From assembly GCF_018860975.1 (NCBI RefSeq), contig NZ_JAHKQI010000005.1, forward strand, positions 434,001-498,000: DNA of 64,000 nucleotides. Reading direction: 5' to 3'. Shown here one piece after another: positions 10,085 through 19,455 of this stretch. Position 1 is the first letter of the stretch. Each line of letters opens with the position of its first letter. Source of the DNA: Lentibacter algarum. GTDB taxonomy: Bacteria > Pseudomonadota > Alphaproteobacteria > Rhodobacterales > Rhodobacteraceae. A program made the position numbers and the translations under genes. Below the pieces are notes generated by a model, which saw only the letters and a list, made by a program, of their open reading frames with translations, was not told the DNA's origin and made no database searches.

Positions 10085-11905
10085 CTATCGTGCCGACGCG
10101 TTGAGAATGCCGCGCACTTTTGCACGGTCATACTCCTGAATCTCATCGCTCAGATCTGCGTAAGGCAGCAAGTTCGGATGAAATTTGCGCAGATTGTCAC
10201 GCGTCTCGTTGTAGAGCCAACCATCTAGTTCGCGGTCGATCCACCAGGCATCATGCTCAAGGGCTGCCAGTTGTTCAACAACAGCCGCCTCCGCAACCTG
10301 TGCCTCGCTGAGCAACTGGCTTTGCGAAAACGCGAGCATTCGCAACTGATCGGCGGCGCGGCGGTTCGCGTTTTTGTATGTTTCCGGCAAGGCATGCCAC
10401 GCAACCATCGTTGCTGCGCGGTGTTGTTCCTGATCCGGATCAGCGAGGCGGTCGTTAAGATACTCTAGGTGAAGTTGTTGCGCCAATGCTTCACGGGCAC
10501 TCTCTCCTTGCCCCCAGTTGTATGTTTCGTCCGAGCGCCCGAATGGTTCAATCACTTCAGAAAGGATGTCGGTTTTGGGGAGTTTCTTCTGAGAGATCGG
10601 CATTTCGTCTGCAGCGTAATCAGTGCAAATCAAAAACTGGTCTTCGGCACTCTTTTTTTCGGAATGGACATAAATCGGAACCGCCAAGCTCTTCAGCCTA
10701 CGGCTGAGTTGGCGCAGTGTGGTGCCGATTTGTATGTTGCTCTTGCCGATGCGTTTTGAGTCTTCGGCAACAATAATCGCTGTGGGTGCTTGCAAGGTTT
10801 TTTCAAATGAAGCGAGCTTGGTCTCGTCATACAATGCGCGCGTTTCACCTGTTTCATACACCTGCATCGACACCGCCCAAGACAAGGGGGTGTCAGGCTT
10901 CAGATCAAACAAAAGCGCAGCGAGTGGAGGGTAATTCAAAGACAACAACCGTTGAAGCTCGGCTTTATCCTCGACGATCCAACACACGCGCGGTTTCTTT
11001 GCGAGCGTCGACGGTGAGACGCGTAGGAACTGAATAATCACCTCGGCAGCAACTGTGGTTGCTCCAAAGACTACCAAGTTGGTGTTCTCCTGATTTTGTG
11101 ACACTGCGAGTGCATTGAAGTTGACGCGTGAGTTCAGATCAACAGCAACAGACTTGGCCGGATTGATCACCCGCAAGAGCGTGCCGTCCCCCAACTTTTG
11201 CATGAAGGTATCAGACTCTTCTAGCTGGTTGTGCAGTTTCACATCGTCGATAATCAATATTACATCTTTGGGCAGCTGTATTTCTGCGTCTGCGATCTCT
11301 TTGATGTGCTCCATGTTTGCAGTGTCGGTTCCTGTCGAAACAATGATCCGTTCAGCCCTCGGTGCGCGGCAGGCTTGCAGTTGTTTGGCCAGTTCGACCT
11401 CGTCCCTAGTTGCATAGTGCAGACAGCCCTCGGCATGAGCCTTCTCCTGTATCTTGGCAGAGGCTGTCGGATCGACGACGACAACTGCGCGATCTCGCAA
11501 GCGCTGCTTGGATTTCGTAAACATGCGCGCGCGACTGTCAAAGCCAAGCAGCACGGTATGGCGCCGCAACAAGGATATTCTGAATTTTTCCGCCTGTTCC
11601 TTCAGGGCTGCCCACAACAGCGTAAGAATGGCTGCAAATGTCACGAGCGCTCCGAGCGTTTCAGCAATCGTCAGCACCCAGCCCTCGGTGCCGGGGCTGC
11701 TTCGCGGTTTGGGGCGGAAAACACGAATAGCGCTCGGGATGGTATCGAGCACAATTTTGACGCTTTGCGAGACGCCGGGCTTCTCAGATGCGACAGCAGA
11801 AAAGTTTTTTTGCAAATTCCCGACGAAACTAAGCGCCAAGGCTATCACAGCGGCCCAAACCACGTATCGACCTAGTGTTGAACGTTTTTTCAGTAGCTTA
11901 AGCAT
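10085..11905 (-). CDS. Two-TM RCK-type channel-like protein with C-terminal RyR domain
   Basis: 606 residues. Two hydrophobic helices (about 12-31 and 78-100) are followed by two Rossmann/TrkA-N-like domains (VLLGFDSRARMF near 118; VVFGATTVAAEVI near 275), the plan of RCK-gated ion channels. No TVGYG-type potassium filter is visible between the helices. The C-terminus carries a RyR domain preceded by its usual helical lead-in (AWHALPETYKNANRRAADQL, then EHDAWWIDRELDGW and KFHPNLLPYADL). RyR domains are known in animal ryanodine receptors and in bacterial channel- and nucleotide-linked proteins. The likely role is a membrane conductance gated by a nucleotide ligand. It converges with the STAND gene and diverges from the TIR gene. 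Confidence 0.8.
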   Translation of the reverse strand: MLKLLKKRSTLGRYVVWAAVIALALSFVGNLQKNFSAVASEKPGVSQSVKIVLDTIPSAIRVFRPKPRSSPGTEGWVLTIAETLGALVTFAAILTLLWAALKEQAEKFRISLLRRHTVLLGFDSRARMFTKSKQRLRDRAVVVVDPTASAKIQEKAHAEGCLHYATRDEVELAKQLQACRAPRAERIIVSTGTDTANMEHIKEIADAEIQLPKDVILIIDDVKLHNQLEESDTFMQKLGDGTLLRVINPAKSVAVDLNSRVNFNALAVSQNQENTNLVVFGATTVAAEVIIQFLRVSPSTLAKKPRVCWIVEDKAELQRLLSLNYPPLAALLFDLKPDTPLSWAVSMQVYETGETRALYDETKLASFEKTLQAPTAIIVAEDSKRIGKSNIQIGTTLRQLSRRLKSLAVPIYVHSEKKSAEDQFLICTDYAADEMPISQKKLPKTDILSEVIEPFGRSDETYNWGQGESAREALAQQLHLEYLNDRLADPDQEQHRAATMVAWHALPETYKNANRRAADQLRMLAFSQSQLLSEAQVAEAAVVEQLAALEHDAWWIDRELDGWLYNETRDNLRKFHPNLLPYADLSDEIQEYDRAKVRGILNASAR

Positions 11906-12102
11906 TTTGTGGCCCTCGTCGCATGCCGAAGTTTAGCCAAGAGCCAATAGATATGAAATCGCAAAATCAGGTGAAGCTTACAGATGGCTCGGATTGCAGT
12001 TATTGGCTGTCTTCCCCTTCATCCATATCATGGTAACTACTAGCAGTTTCCGTGTGATGTCATTAAAGTTTGCGAAAGCAAGTCGAGCAAGTGAAGCCCC
12101 CT

Positions 12103-15100
12103 ATGAAGACGCCTGAAGTGACCGCCGAAGTAAAAGTGTTTGTGTCTTATTCCCGCAAGAATTGGGAGCAGGTTGACAGGGTTCAAGACGCTCTGAATGC
12201 CTATGACGACGTGAACGTGTTGCGTGACACCGCTGATATACTGCCAAGCGAGGAGTGGAAGCCGCGGCTTGAAGCACTGGTGACAAACAGCGATGTATTT
12301 TTGTTTTGCATAAGTCCTGCATCACTGGCGTCAAAGGAGTGCCATTGGGAACTGGCGTTGGCTGAAAAGCTGAACAAAAAGATCATTCCAGTTGTGATCG
12401 AAGATGTCGAAGGGGATATTCCGCCCAGCTTGGCGGTGCTCAACTACATCTTCCTCAATCGTGGAGACCAGTTTCAGATTGGTGTTGAGCAAGTTTATGC
12501 AGCGATGAGCATGGACGTCGCGTGGGTGCGTGAGCACACCCGCCTTGGCGAGTTGGCATTGCGATGGGAAAAGTCACAAAAGCTCGGCGCGAGCATTTTG
12601 CGCGGCAAAGATTTGGAAGATGCCGAGCGTTGGTTGATCTCGCAACCGGAAGCCGGCCCCGTCCCTACGACAATTCACCGCGAGTATATTCTGTTGAGCA
12701 GGAAGAGCGAAACGCGCCGTCAGCGTAGGTTTCTTTTCACCAGCTTGGCCTCTCTGACAGTGGTTTTGGCGCTTTCAGTTTTTGCATTCATTCAACGTAA
12801 CAACGCCATTCGCAACGAGGCGAAAGCCATCACCGCGATGGAAACGGCGATCGAAGCTTCGAAAACGCTGGTGTTCGATTTGGGAGGGAAATTCAAGCAG
12901 TGGGGCTTGCCCGTTGATAAGTCTGTTGAATTGATGGATGAAGCCTTCCGAATTCAAGACAGTTTGATCACGTCATTTGGTGATCAGAACCCCAAGATCA
13001 ACTCTGCACGGGCTGGTTCTCTCAAGATCTATGGCCGTATTCTGGCCGATTTCGGTGAGACCGAAGCCTCTATTAAGGTATATGAAGAAACGTTGCAGGT
13101 TCTGGATTTGCCTCAAAATCTGGAAGCGTTTCATATCGCTTCGGTAAAAGCGGAGACCAAAGGAGAGATCTCCGATCTTTACCGCGAAACCCAAGAGGTT
13201 GATCGTGCCTTTGAGCTGTCAGCTGAAGTTCTTTCGGAGCTTGAAGAACTATACAAAACGCAACCGGCGATTATCGCGATTGTGGAGCCTCTTGCGAAGG
13301 CCAGATACAGACACGGTCTTTTTAAGATAAACCTCAAGGATGATCCTTCCGGGATCAAAGACATTCTTGCTGCCGCACCGCTTTTTAAGCGGTTGTTCGA
13401 GCATGATAGAGACGCTCCGGTGTGGGCGAACAACTATTCCAAAGTTTATGAGAAGGCCTGTTCGGTACAAATGAACTTTGATCGGTTTGCAGAGGCAAAG
13501 GCCAGTTGTGAAAAAGCGCATGAAATTAGCTTGAAGTATCTCAATGACCCGTCGAACCCGACCTTTTTTCTAGAAAGAAAGGCGAGTATTTTTCAAGGCT
13601 TGGCTGAAATTTCAGAGCACGAAGGCGATACTAAAGCCCAACGTCAGTATCTTGAGAAAATGCTGGAAGCTGCTTTGCAGTTGCACCAATTAGACCCTTT
13701 GAATGTTTATTGGAAGTTTGATTTAGCGGCGCAGACCGTCAGTTATGCTCAAGGCCCCCTTTCGGCTCAAGAGCGAGCAGACAATTACAAACGCGCCAAC
13801 GAGCTTTTCAGCGAGCTTGCCAAAGACAACCCCACCAATGGGTCGTTTTTTGAACGTAAAACAATGACGGCTCTTCTCTATGCCGATTCACTAAGCAAGG
13901 TCGGGCAACGTGCCGACAGCCTGAAACTGTTTACGGATGCATGCAAGGATGCGGAAGAGTATTCCGAGAAGTTCTGGAACTTCCCCGAGCAACTGTCCGA
14001 GCTTTGGTATTGTTATCAAGAACTGGCGTCCATGCAGCGCTCCGACATGCAGGCTCATAAAGTCGAGGAAGTAACCCGCGTCCATGAGCGCTTACTCGAG
14101 ATATCACGACACCGCGCGCAGGGTAACAATCCGGACTTTTCGCTCAATTACGGCAAGGCACTCATCGCCTACGCCGAGCTTGAAGACATCGGCAAATCGA
14201 CACTAGAAAAATTCGAGATGCTGATGCTTGCAGCAGAGTGGTCAGCCAAGGCTGAAAATGCGCCCAAGACTCGCCGTTCTGCAATGTTCTATCACAGTAA
14301 GGCACTTCGCTTGGCCGCAAGTCATGCAGCACAAATGACTTCAGTTGATGCTGATGAACGCCAACTTTCGGAACAGGCATATGATGTCGCGGTGAAGGCT
14401 GTGAAGGAGTTCCCCGAGGAGTATTTTACATTAGACAACGTGGCCCGTGCCGCAGGTGCCATGGCAAAACTCGAAGCCACTGCCAAGAAATCTGATAGGG
14501 CCAGTGAGTATGCTAAAGACCTGATCACCTATCGCCAGCGCGCAGTCGAGGTAGCTGATGAGAGCGACAAAACAAGTCGTGAAGTAAGCCTCGGCTACGC
14601 CTACACCGAGGCGATGAGGTTGGCCGCAGACTTGTCTCTCTATGAAGACGCTAAACAATACGCAGACAGCGCCGGTGCGCTCAGGTTGCGCCTGTATCAG
14701 GCAGATCCGACAAATGAGGGGCTGTTCACGAACTATCTCTATGCGATGTATCGCTCGTCCACTTACTCAACTAAAGCCGGTAGGCTGGATGAAAGCGTTG
14801 AGCAAATCGACGATCTGATAGCCTTTATGCAATCCACAGGAGCACAGCATTTTGCACCATCTGTCTATCATGTCTATCACTTGGACGCAGTAACACATGC
14901 GGCTTGGAACCTCGAACTTGACGGGCAATTTGAACGTGCTCAACCCTATGCCCGAGAGGCGTTTGAACTTGAGAAAAGGGTGGCTTCATATGTCAACTAC
15001 GGACATGCGCTCCTTTACTCGGGAAAATTTGAAGCAGCGGTTGAACTCTACAAAGCTTGCATCAACGAGGGCCTGCAAACCCAAAACCGTTCCTGCAAGG

Positions 15101-15198
15101 AAATCATCGAGCTGGATTTGGAAGAATTCGTAAGCAAAGGCCATCTGACCCCGCGCAAGTCAGAACTCGTAGCTTTGCTCGGATTGGTTCTGCAGTAA
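12103..15198 (+). CDS. TIR domain - TM - TPR-like repeat protein
   Basis: 1031 residues. An N-terminal TIR domain (KVFVSYSRKNWEQVD, about residues 10-140) contains SPASLASKECHWELALAE; Glu83 sits where TIR NADases keep their catalytic glutamate. A linker with VREHTRLGELALRW and RGKDLEDAERWL, typical of TIR-STAND/WD40 architectures, leads to one membrane helix (LFTSLASLTVVLALSVFAFI, about 207-226), then a long alpha-helical, TPR-like region to the C-terminus. The TIR portion is therefore probably cytosolic, tethered to the membrane. The start is uncertain: ATG 12103 is closest to the domain, while a TTG at 12070 would add 11 residues; neither has a strong ribosome-binding site. It is divergent from the RyR channel gene (about 200 bp shared promoter region). 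Predicted NAD hydrolase/cyclase or scaffold of a conflict system; activity is unproven. Confidence 0.82.
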   Translation: MKTPEVTAEVKVFVSYSRKNWEQVDRVQDALNAYDDVNVLRDTADILPSEEWKPRLEALVTNSDVFLFCISPASLASKECHWELALAEKLNKKIIPVVIEDVEGDIPPSLAVLNYIFLNRGDQFQIGVEQVYAAMSMDVAWVREHTRLGELALRWEKSQKLGASILRGKDLEDAERWLISQPEAGPVPTTIHREYILLSRKSETRRQRRFLFTSLASLTVVLALSVFAFIQRNNAIRNEAKAITAMETAIEASKTLVFDLGGKFKQWGLPVDKSVELMDEAFRIQDSLITSFGDQNPKINSARAGSLKIYGRILADFGETEASIKVYEETLQVLDLPQNLEAFHIASVKAETKGEISDLYRETQEVDRAFELSAEVLSELEELYKTQPAIIAIVEPLAKARYRHGLFKINLKDDPSGIKDILAAAPLFKRLFEHDRDAPVWANNYSKVYEKACSVQMNFDRFAEAKASCEKAHEISLKYLNDPSNPTFFLERKASIFQGLAEISEHEGDTKAQRQYLEKMLEAALQLHQLDPLNVYWKFDLAAQTVSYAQGPLSAQERADNYKRANELFSELAKDNPTNGSFFERKTMTALLYADSLSKVGQRADSLKLFTDACKDAEEYSEKFWNFPEQLSELWYCYQELASMQRSDMQAHKVEEVTRVHERLLEISRHRAQGNNPDFSLNYGKALIAYAELEDIGKSTLEKFEMLMLAAEWSAKAENAPKTRRSAMFYHSKALRLAASHAAQMTSVDADERQLSEQAYDVAVKAVKEFPEEYFTLDNVARAAGAMAKLEATAKKSDRASEYAKDLITYRQRAVEVADESDKTSREVSLGYAYTEAMRLAADLSLYEDAKQYADSAGALRLRLYQADPTNEGLFTNYLYAMYRSSTYSTKAGRLDESVEQIDDLIAFMQSTGAQHFAPSVYHVYHLDAVTHAAWNLELDGQFERAQPYAREAFELEKRVASYVNYGHALLYSGKFEAAVELYKACINEGLQTQNRSCKEIIELDLEEFVSKGHLTPRKSELVALLGLVLQ

Positions 15199-15735
15199 CC
15201 GCCGTGCGCTCAAAAAATGCCTCTCTAAGGCTTCTTGGCGTCATGCTCTAAGAGAGTTTGCTGAGGGTTGTTTGTCTGCTATCCAGTCTGGCCTCAAAGT
15301 GTGGCGGCCTATGGTAAGTGCCTGATATTAGGTTGTAAGTGTTGATGCGCTGCGCAATTCCATGCGCCTAAATCCTTCAGCTTGTGCGATTTGGCGGGTT
15401 TCTATTGTCGTCAATCCGGACAGGATTGCACCGAAAGATATTGGTCACGTGAAAAGGGCCAGGATCCTAGGTCAATATGCTGTTTTGGAAAAGCTCAAAA
15501 TCACTTGGAAGCGGCGGCGCTCCAAAGGCGAATTTTGTTGAGAAGTCGCGCTGTTCAAGTTGCTGCGAAATTGCTTGCCGTTACGGTGGCGTCCAGACCA
15601 AACTATTTGCAAGTGAGTTCAACAAGTGACCTTCGCACAACTCTTAGCGAATGGCGGCTCAGAGCCCATTTCGACTGATGCTGCGGCATGCCGCAATGGC
15701 GGCTTTCGATTAATCGTAAAGCCTCGCAAAAGGCG
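15199..15735. other. Intergenic region between TIR gene and nadC
   Basis: 537 bases between the end of the TIR gene and the end of nadC, which converge. I see no credible gene; the one 98-codon open frame has no family resemblance and no good ribosome-binding site. A perfect 14-bp palindrome (TGCGGCATGCCGCA) is at 15682-15695, and a weak hairpin of CTCTCT/AGAGAG arms lies near 15220-15255. An AGCGAATGGCGGCT motif at 15646 resembles one in the 20.9 kb gap. The region probably marks the border between accessory and core DNA. Confidence 0.5.
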
Positions 15736-16584
15736 TCAAAAATCCAAACCAAGATCGACCGTCGCCGCCGAATGCGTCAACCCACCGGACGAAATGTAAT
15801 CAACGCCGGTTGCGGCAATCGACGCAACGCGATCTAGGGTCACATTACCGCTGGCTTCTGTTTTCATTCGACCATTCACCAGCGTGACCGCCTCACGCAG
15901 CATGTCGTTGCTCATGTTGTCCAACAGAACAACTGAGGCCCCGCCAACTTCCAAAACTTCGGCCAATTGATCCAGCCGATCAACCTCTATCTCGACGACC
16001 ATCATGTGGCTCGCATGCGCCATGGCGGCTTCCAGGACTTGTCGCACACCACCGGCCGCTGCGATGTGATTGTCTTTGATCAAGATCGCGTCGGACAGCG
16101 AATACCGGTGATTAAATCCACCGCCATGCAGAACCGCTAACTTTTCCACCAGGCGCAAGCCGGGCGTTGTTTTACGAGTGCAGGTCACGCGGGCGTTGGT
16201 GCCCGAGGTCTTAGCTACGAATGAGGCGGTCTTGGTCGCGATGCCCGTCAAACGACCCGCAAAATTCAGTGCCACCCTTTCCGCGGACAAGATTGAGGCA
16301 GCACTGCCTTCAAGCGTCATGAGCGTTTCACCAGCCTTGCAAGGTTGTCCATCCGCAACACGTGTTTTGATGTCGAGCGTGGGATCAACAAGATGAAATG
16401 CCATCCGCGCAACTTGCATGCCCGACACGACGGCATCGGCGCGGGCGTTCAGGTGCGCTGTGTATGTCGTTTTGATAGGGATCACAGCACGGGTGGTCGC
16501 ATCGCCATAGGTGCCCAAATCTTCCATCAGCGCATTGCGGATCATGGGCTCTAGGATCAAGTCAGGAACGTTGGGAAAAATCAT
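15736..16584 (-). CDS. nadC: Nicotinate-nucleotide diphosphorylase (carboxylating)
   Basis: Quinolinate phosphoribosyltransferase: converts quinolinate and PRPP to nicotinate mononucleotide, CO2 and PPi, the last pathway-specific step of de novo NAD synthesis. 282 residues, normal for the family. Diagnostic motifs are EDLGTYGDATT near the N-terminus, TRKTTPGLR, the VEKLAVLHGGGFNHR segment, LIKDNHI, and GGASVVLLDNMS for phosphate binding. The start at 16584 gives an ATGA overlap with the nadB stop and a GAGGAAG ribosome-binding site; an upstream ATG (five codons earlier) is less likely. Third gene of the nadA-nadB-nadC operon. Confidence 0.96.
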   Translation of the reverse strand: MIFPNVPDLILEPMIRNALMEDLGTYGDATTRAVIPIKTTYTAHLNARADAVVSGMQVARMAFHLVDPTLDIKTRVADGQPCKAGETLMTLEGSAASILSAERVALNFAGRLTGIATKTASFVAKTSGTNARVTCTRKTTPGLRLVEKLAVLHGGGFNHRYSLSDAILIKDNHIAAAGGVRQVLEAAMAHASHMMVVEIEVDRLDQLAEVLEVGGASVVLLDNMSNDMLREAVTLVNGRMKTEASGNVTLDRVASIAATGVDYISSGGLTHSAATVDLGLDF

Positions 16585-18146
16585 GATGCTTCCTCGCAAA
16601 TTTTGGACCGTATCGCCAAGGCCTCTTTCAGCGTGATCAGCGACCTTCGGCCGGCACCGGGAAAGGTGTCGGGGAAGTCGGCACGGGAATGCGCCCCGCG
16701 ACTTTCTTGGCGGTTCAATGCAGATACAGCGATCAACGTCGCCGTCGCCGTCATATTCAGGAACGAAACACTGGATTTGTGGGCGGCTTCGAGCGCTGCA
16801 AGCTTGCGCAGCGCAGACGTTAGGCCATTAGCGTCGCGAACAACACCAACATGATCGGTCATCGTTTGACGCAACTCCGCCACGGCATTTGGATCGGGCG
16901 GCGTGCCACCGCTGTCGAATGAAATGTCGATGGCTGAGGCGCTTGTCTTAGGAATGCATTTTGCGATGTCATCAGCACAGATGCGTGCGTAAACTAACGC
17001 TTCGAGCAGCCCGTTCGACGCCAGTCGATTGGCGCCATGTAGTCCGGTCGATGATGCTTCGCCACAAACCCAAAGATGGCCCAAAGACGCGCGTCCATCA
17101 ATGTCGGTTGCGATCCCGCCCATGTGGTAATGCGCGGCTGCAGCCACAGGAATGGGGGTGATCGCGGGGTCGATTGCATTGCGGGCGCAGGCGTCCGCCA
17201 CGGCTGGATATTGGGTTTTGATCGCCTGCCCAAGCACATCACGCGTATCAAGCACCGGATGCCGCCCCGCTTGGGTTTGCGCAAAAATCGCGCGGGCTAC
17301 GATGTCACGTGGCGCAAGTTCTGCATCAGGATGCAAAGCTTGCATGAACCGTTCGCCACGGTCGTTTGTCAGGATCGCGCCTTCGCCTCGCAGGGCTTCT
17401 GTGGCCAGTGGTGCCGGGTCCTCACCGACATCCATGGCCGTCGGATGAAACTGCACGAATTCCGCATCCGCAATGAGAGCACCCGCACGCGCGGCCAATC
17501 CGATGACCTGACCACGGATGCGCGGTGGGTTGGTCGTCAGCGCATAGAGCCCGCCAGACCCGCCACCTGCCAACAGGACAGCGCTGCCACGCAGCATCAC
17601 AGGTGCAGAGCAAAGGGCATCGGCCGATTGAACCGCAACACCTGTGACGCGTCCGTCAGAAACCTCAAGCTCAAGCGCCATTGTGCCGTCTAACACTTGA
17701 ATGGAAGGCGTCGCGCGAACGCGTTCGATCAGGGCGGCCATGATTTCAGCACCCGCTTGGTCACCCTTGACGCGCACCACCCGCGCAAAGCTGTGGGCGG
17801 CCTCGCGTGACATGACATAATCACCGGTCTCTGTCCGATCAAAGGGTGTGCCAAGCGCAGTCAGATGAAGGATGTGAGAACGGGCTTCTTGGGTGACAAG
17901 GGTGGCAACGTCTCGATCAACAGTTCCGTCACCCGCATTGACGGTATCTGCGGCATGGCTTTGTGCGCTATCTGCGTTGCTCATCGCAGCCGCGACCCCG
18001 CCTTGGGCCCAAGCAGAGCTGGCCCCCTCGCCCAGACTTTCAGGTGAGATCATCACAACCGGACGCGGCGCAAGTCGCAGCGCGGCATAAAGCCCCCCAA
18101 GGCCTGCGCCAACAATGACGACCCGGTCGGTTTGAATGGTTTTCAT
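16581..18146 (-). CDS. nadB: L-aspartate oxidase
   Basis: FAD enzyme that oxidises L-aspartate to iminoaspartate, the first step of de novo NAD synthesis. 521 residues. The N-terminal dinucleotide fold VIVGAGLGGLYAAL, the SSAWAQGGVAAA segment, the active-site HYHMGGIATD with DGRASLGHLWVCGEAS, and GLHGANRLASNGLLEALVYA match NadB rather than succinate dehydrogenase subunit A; the short C-terminal helical domain also fits. It begins five bases after the nadA stop and overlaps nadC by four bases, so the three genes should be translated together. Confidence 0.96.
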   Translation of the reverse strand: MKTIQTDRVVIVGAGLGGLYAALRLAPRPVVMISPESLGEGASSAWAQGGVAAAMSNADSAQSHAADTVNAGDGTVDRDVATLVTQEARSHILHLTALGTPFDRTETGDYVMSREAAHSFARVVRVKGDQAGAEIMAALIERVRATPSIQVLDGTMALELEVSDGRVTGVAVQSADALCSAPVMLRGSAVLLAGGGSGGLYALTTNPPRIRGQVIGLAARAGALIADAEFVQFHPTAMDVGEDPAPLATEALRGEGAILTNDRGERFMQALHPDAELAPRDIVARAIFAQTQAGRHPVLDTRDVLGQAIKTQYPAVADACARNAIDPAITPIPVAAAAHYHMGGIATDIDGRASLGHLWVCGEASSTGLHGANRLASNGLLEALVYARICADDIAKCIPKTSASAIDISFDSGGTPPDPNAVAELRQTMTDHVGVVRDANGLTSALRKLAALEAAHKSSVSFLNMTATATLIAVSALNRQESRGAHSRADFPDTFPGAGRRSLITLKEALAIRSKICEEAS

Positions 18147-18151
18147 TTAAA

Positions 18152-19201
18152 TCAAAGACCCAGCTTGCGCGACATATCAATCATCGCCTGCACCGATGCG
18201 CGGGCTTTTGTGCCCACATCAGGGTCGACGAGAACCTCGTTTTCGCCCGTGTGAAGCACCCAAAGGATCTTTTCGAGCGAAATTTTCTTCATGTAAGGAC
18301 ACATGTTGCAGGGGCCGACGAAATCGACCTCTGGCAGTTCATCAGCAATATTGGATGCCATTGAACATTCAGTGATCAGCATCGCCTTTTGGGGCTTCTC
18401 ATCCGTGACATATTTGATGATGCCACTGGTGGAGCCAGAAAAGTCAGCCTCAGCCACAACGTCTGGGGGGCATTCGGGGTGTGCGATCAGACGCGTACCG
18501 GGATTCCATTCGCGAAAGTCTTGCAGGTCCTTTGCGGTATATTGTTCGTGCACGATGCAGGAGCCAGGCCAATAGACCACGTTCTTGTGGCTTTGGTTGG
18601 CTACGTTCTGCGCCAGAAATTGATCCGGCGTCATGATGACCGTGTCGCTCTCCATCGCGTTCACGATTTGCAGGGCATTTGAGGACGTACAACAAATGTC
18701 AGACGCTGCTTTCACCTCGGCTGTTGTATTCACATAGGTCACGACCGGCGCACCCGGATATTTGGCACGCATTTCGTCGATACCATCCGCAGTGATGCTT
18801 TCAGCAAGCGAACAGCCGGCTTCCATATCGGGCATCAACACAGTCTTTTCCGGACACAGAATCTTCGTCGTCTCAGCCATGAAATGTACACCGGCCTGAA
18901 CGATCACCTCCGCGTCGACCTCTTGTGCCTTCATCGCGATCTGTAGACTGTCGCCAACGTAATCCGACACACCATGAAAAATCTCGGGCGTCATGTAGTT
19001 GTGCCCTAAGATGACTGCATTGCGTTCTTTTTTCAGCGCGTTGATAGCTTTGACGTAAGGCGCATAGATTGCCCAGTCGGGCGGTGTCACGACGCGTTCC
19101 ATGCGGGCATAAATGTCTGACGTCGCCTCTGCGACTTCGGTTGACGGGGCCAGATCATAACAATCCGAAAGCACGGAGCGAACATGTGACAAGTTTAGCA
19201 T
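18152..19201 (-). CDS. nadA: Quinolinate synthase A
   Basis: Iron-sulfur enzyme condensing iminoaspartate with dihydroxyacetone phosphate to quinolinate. 349 residues. The three conserved cluster ligands are visible in MEAGCSLAES, DICCTSSNA and CNMCPYMK; HNYM and GDSLQIA segments are also family hallmarks. First gene of the nadABC operon, with a promoter region of about 250 bp upstream. An 8-bp inverted repeat (GTTTAGCA at 19193-19200, TGCTAAAC at 19237-19244) flanks the start region and could be regulatory, but matches no operator I know. Confidence 0.96.
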   Translation of the reverse strand: MLNLSHVRSVLSDCYDLAPSTEVAEATSDIYARMERVVTPPDWAIYAPYVKAINALKKERNAVILGHNYMTPEIFHGVSDYVGDSLQIAMKAQEVDAEVIVQAGVHFMAETTKILCPEKTVLMPDMEAGCSLAESITADGIDEMRAKYPGAPVVTYVNTTAEVKAASDICCTSSNALQIVNAMESDTVIMTPDQFLAQNVANQSHKNVVYWPGSCIVHEQYTAKDLQDFREWNPGTRLIAHPECPPDVVAEADFSGSTSGIIKYVTDEKPQKAMLITECSMASNIADELPEVDFVGPCNMCPYMKKISLEKILWVLHTGENEVLVDPDVGTKARASVQAMIDMSRKLGL

Positions 19202-19455
19202 TTAGCGTATTTCCAACTCTTTTTGGCATCAATACATGCTAAACAACGGCAGGCCAACATCTCCGATTAGGATTTGTGTTCGCGTAGCCCGGTTAAGATA
19301 TTGCATTTATGATTTAGGTAGTGCCGTCGGCGCCAATTGACGACACCTCGTTGAGCGGAACCGCCATCGCGTCAGAACCGGCGCTCTTGCAACTTGTCCC
19401 TCACTGTGGCAAGCGATTTGTAAAATTCGGTCGTAAATTGAACGCAGGTTTCGCC

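Noticed and set aside
739-15198. CBASS or classical Thoeris system
   Set aside because: No cGAS/DncV-like cyclase, no ThsA SLOG or SIR2 effector, and no Cap2/Cap3 genes are visible. Patatin and TIR alone do not define either system.
15382-15678. 98-codon open frame in the gap before nadC
   Set aside because: No ribosome-binding site, Cys/Arg-rich random-looking composition and no family.
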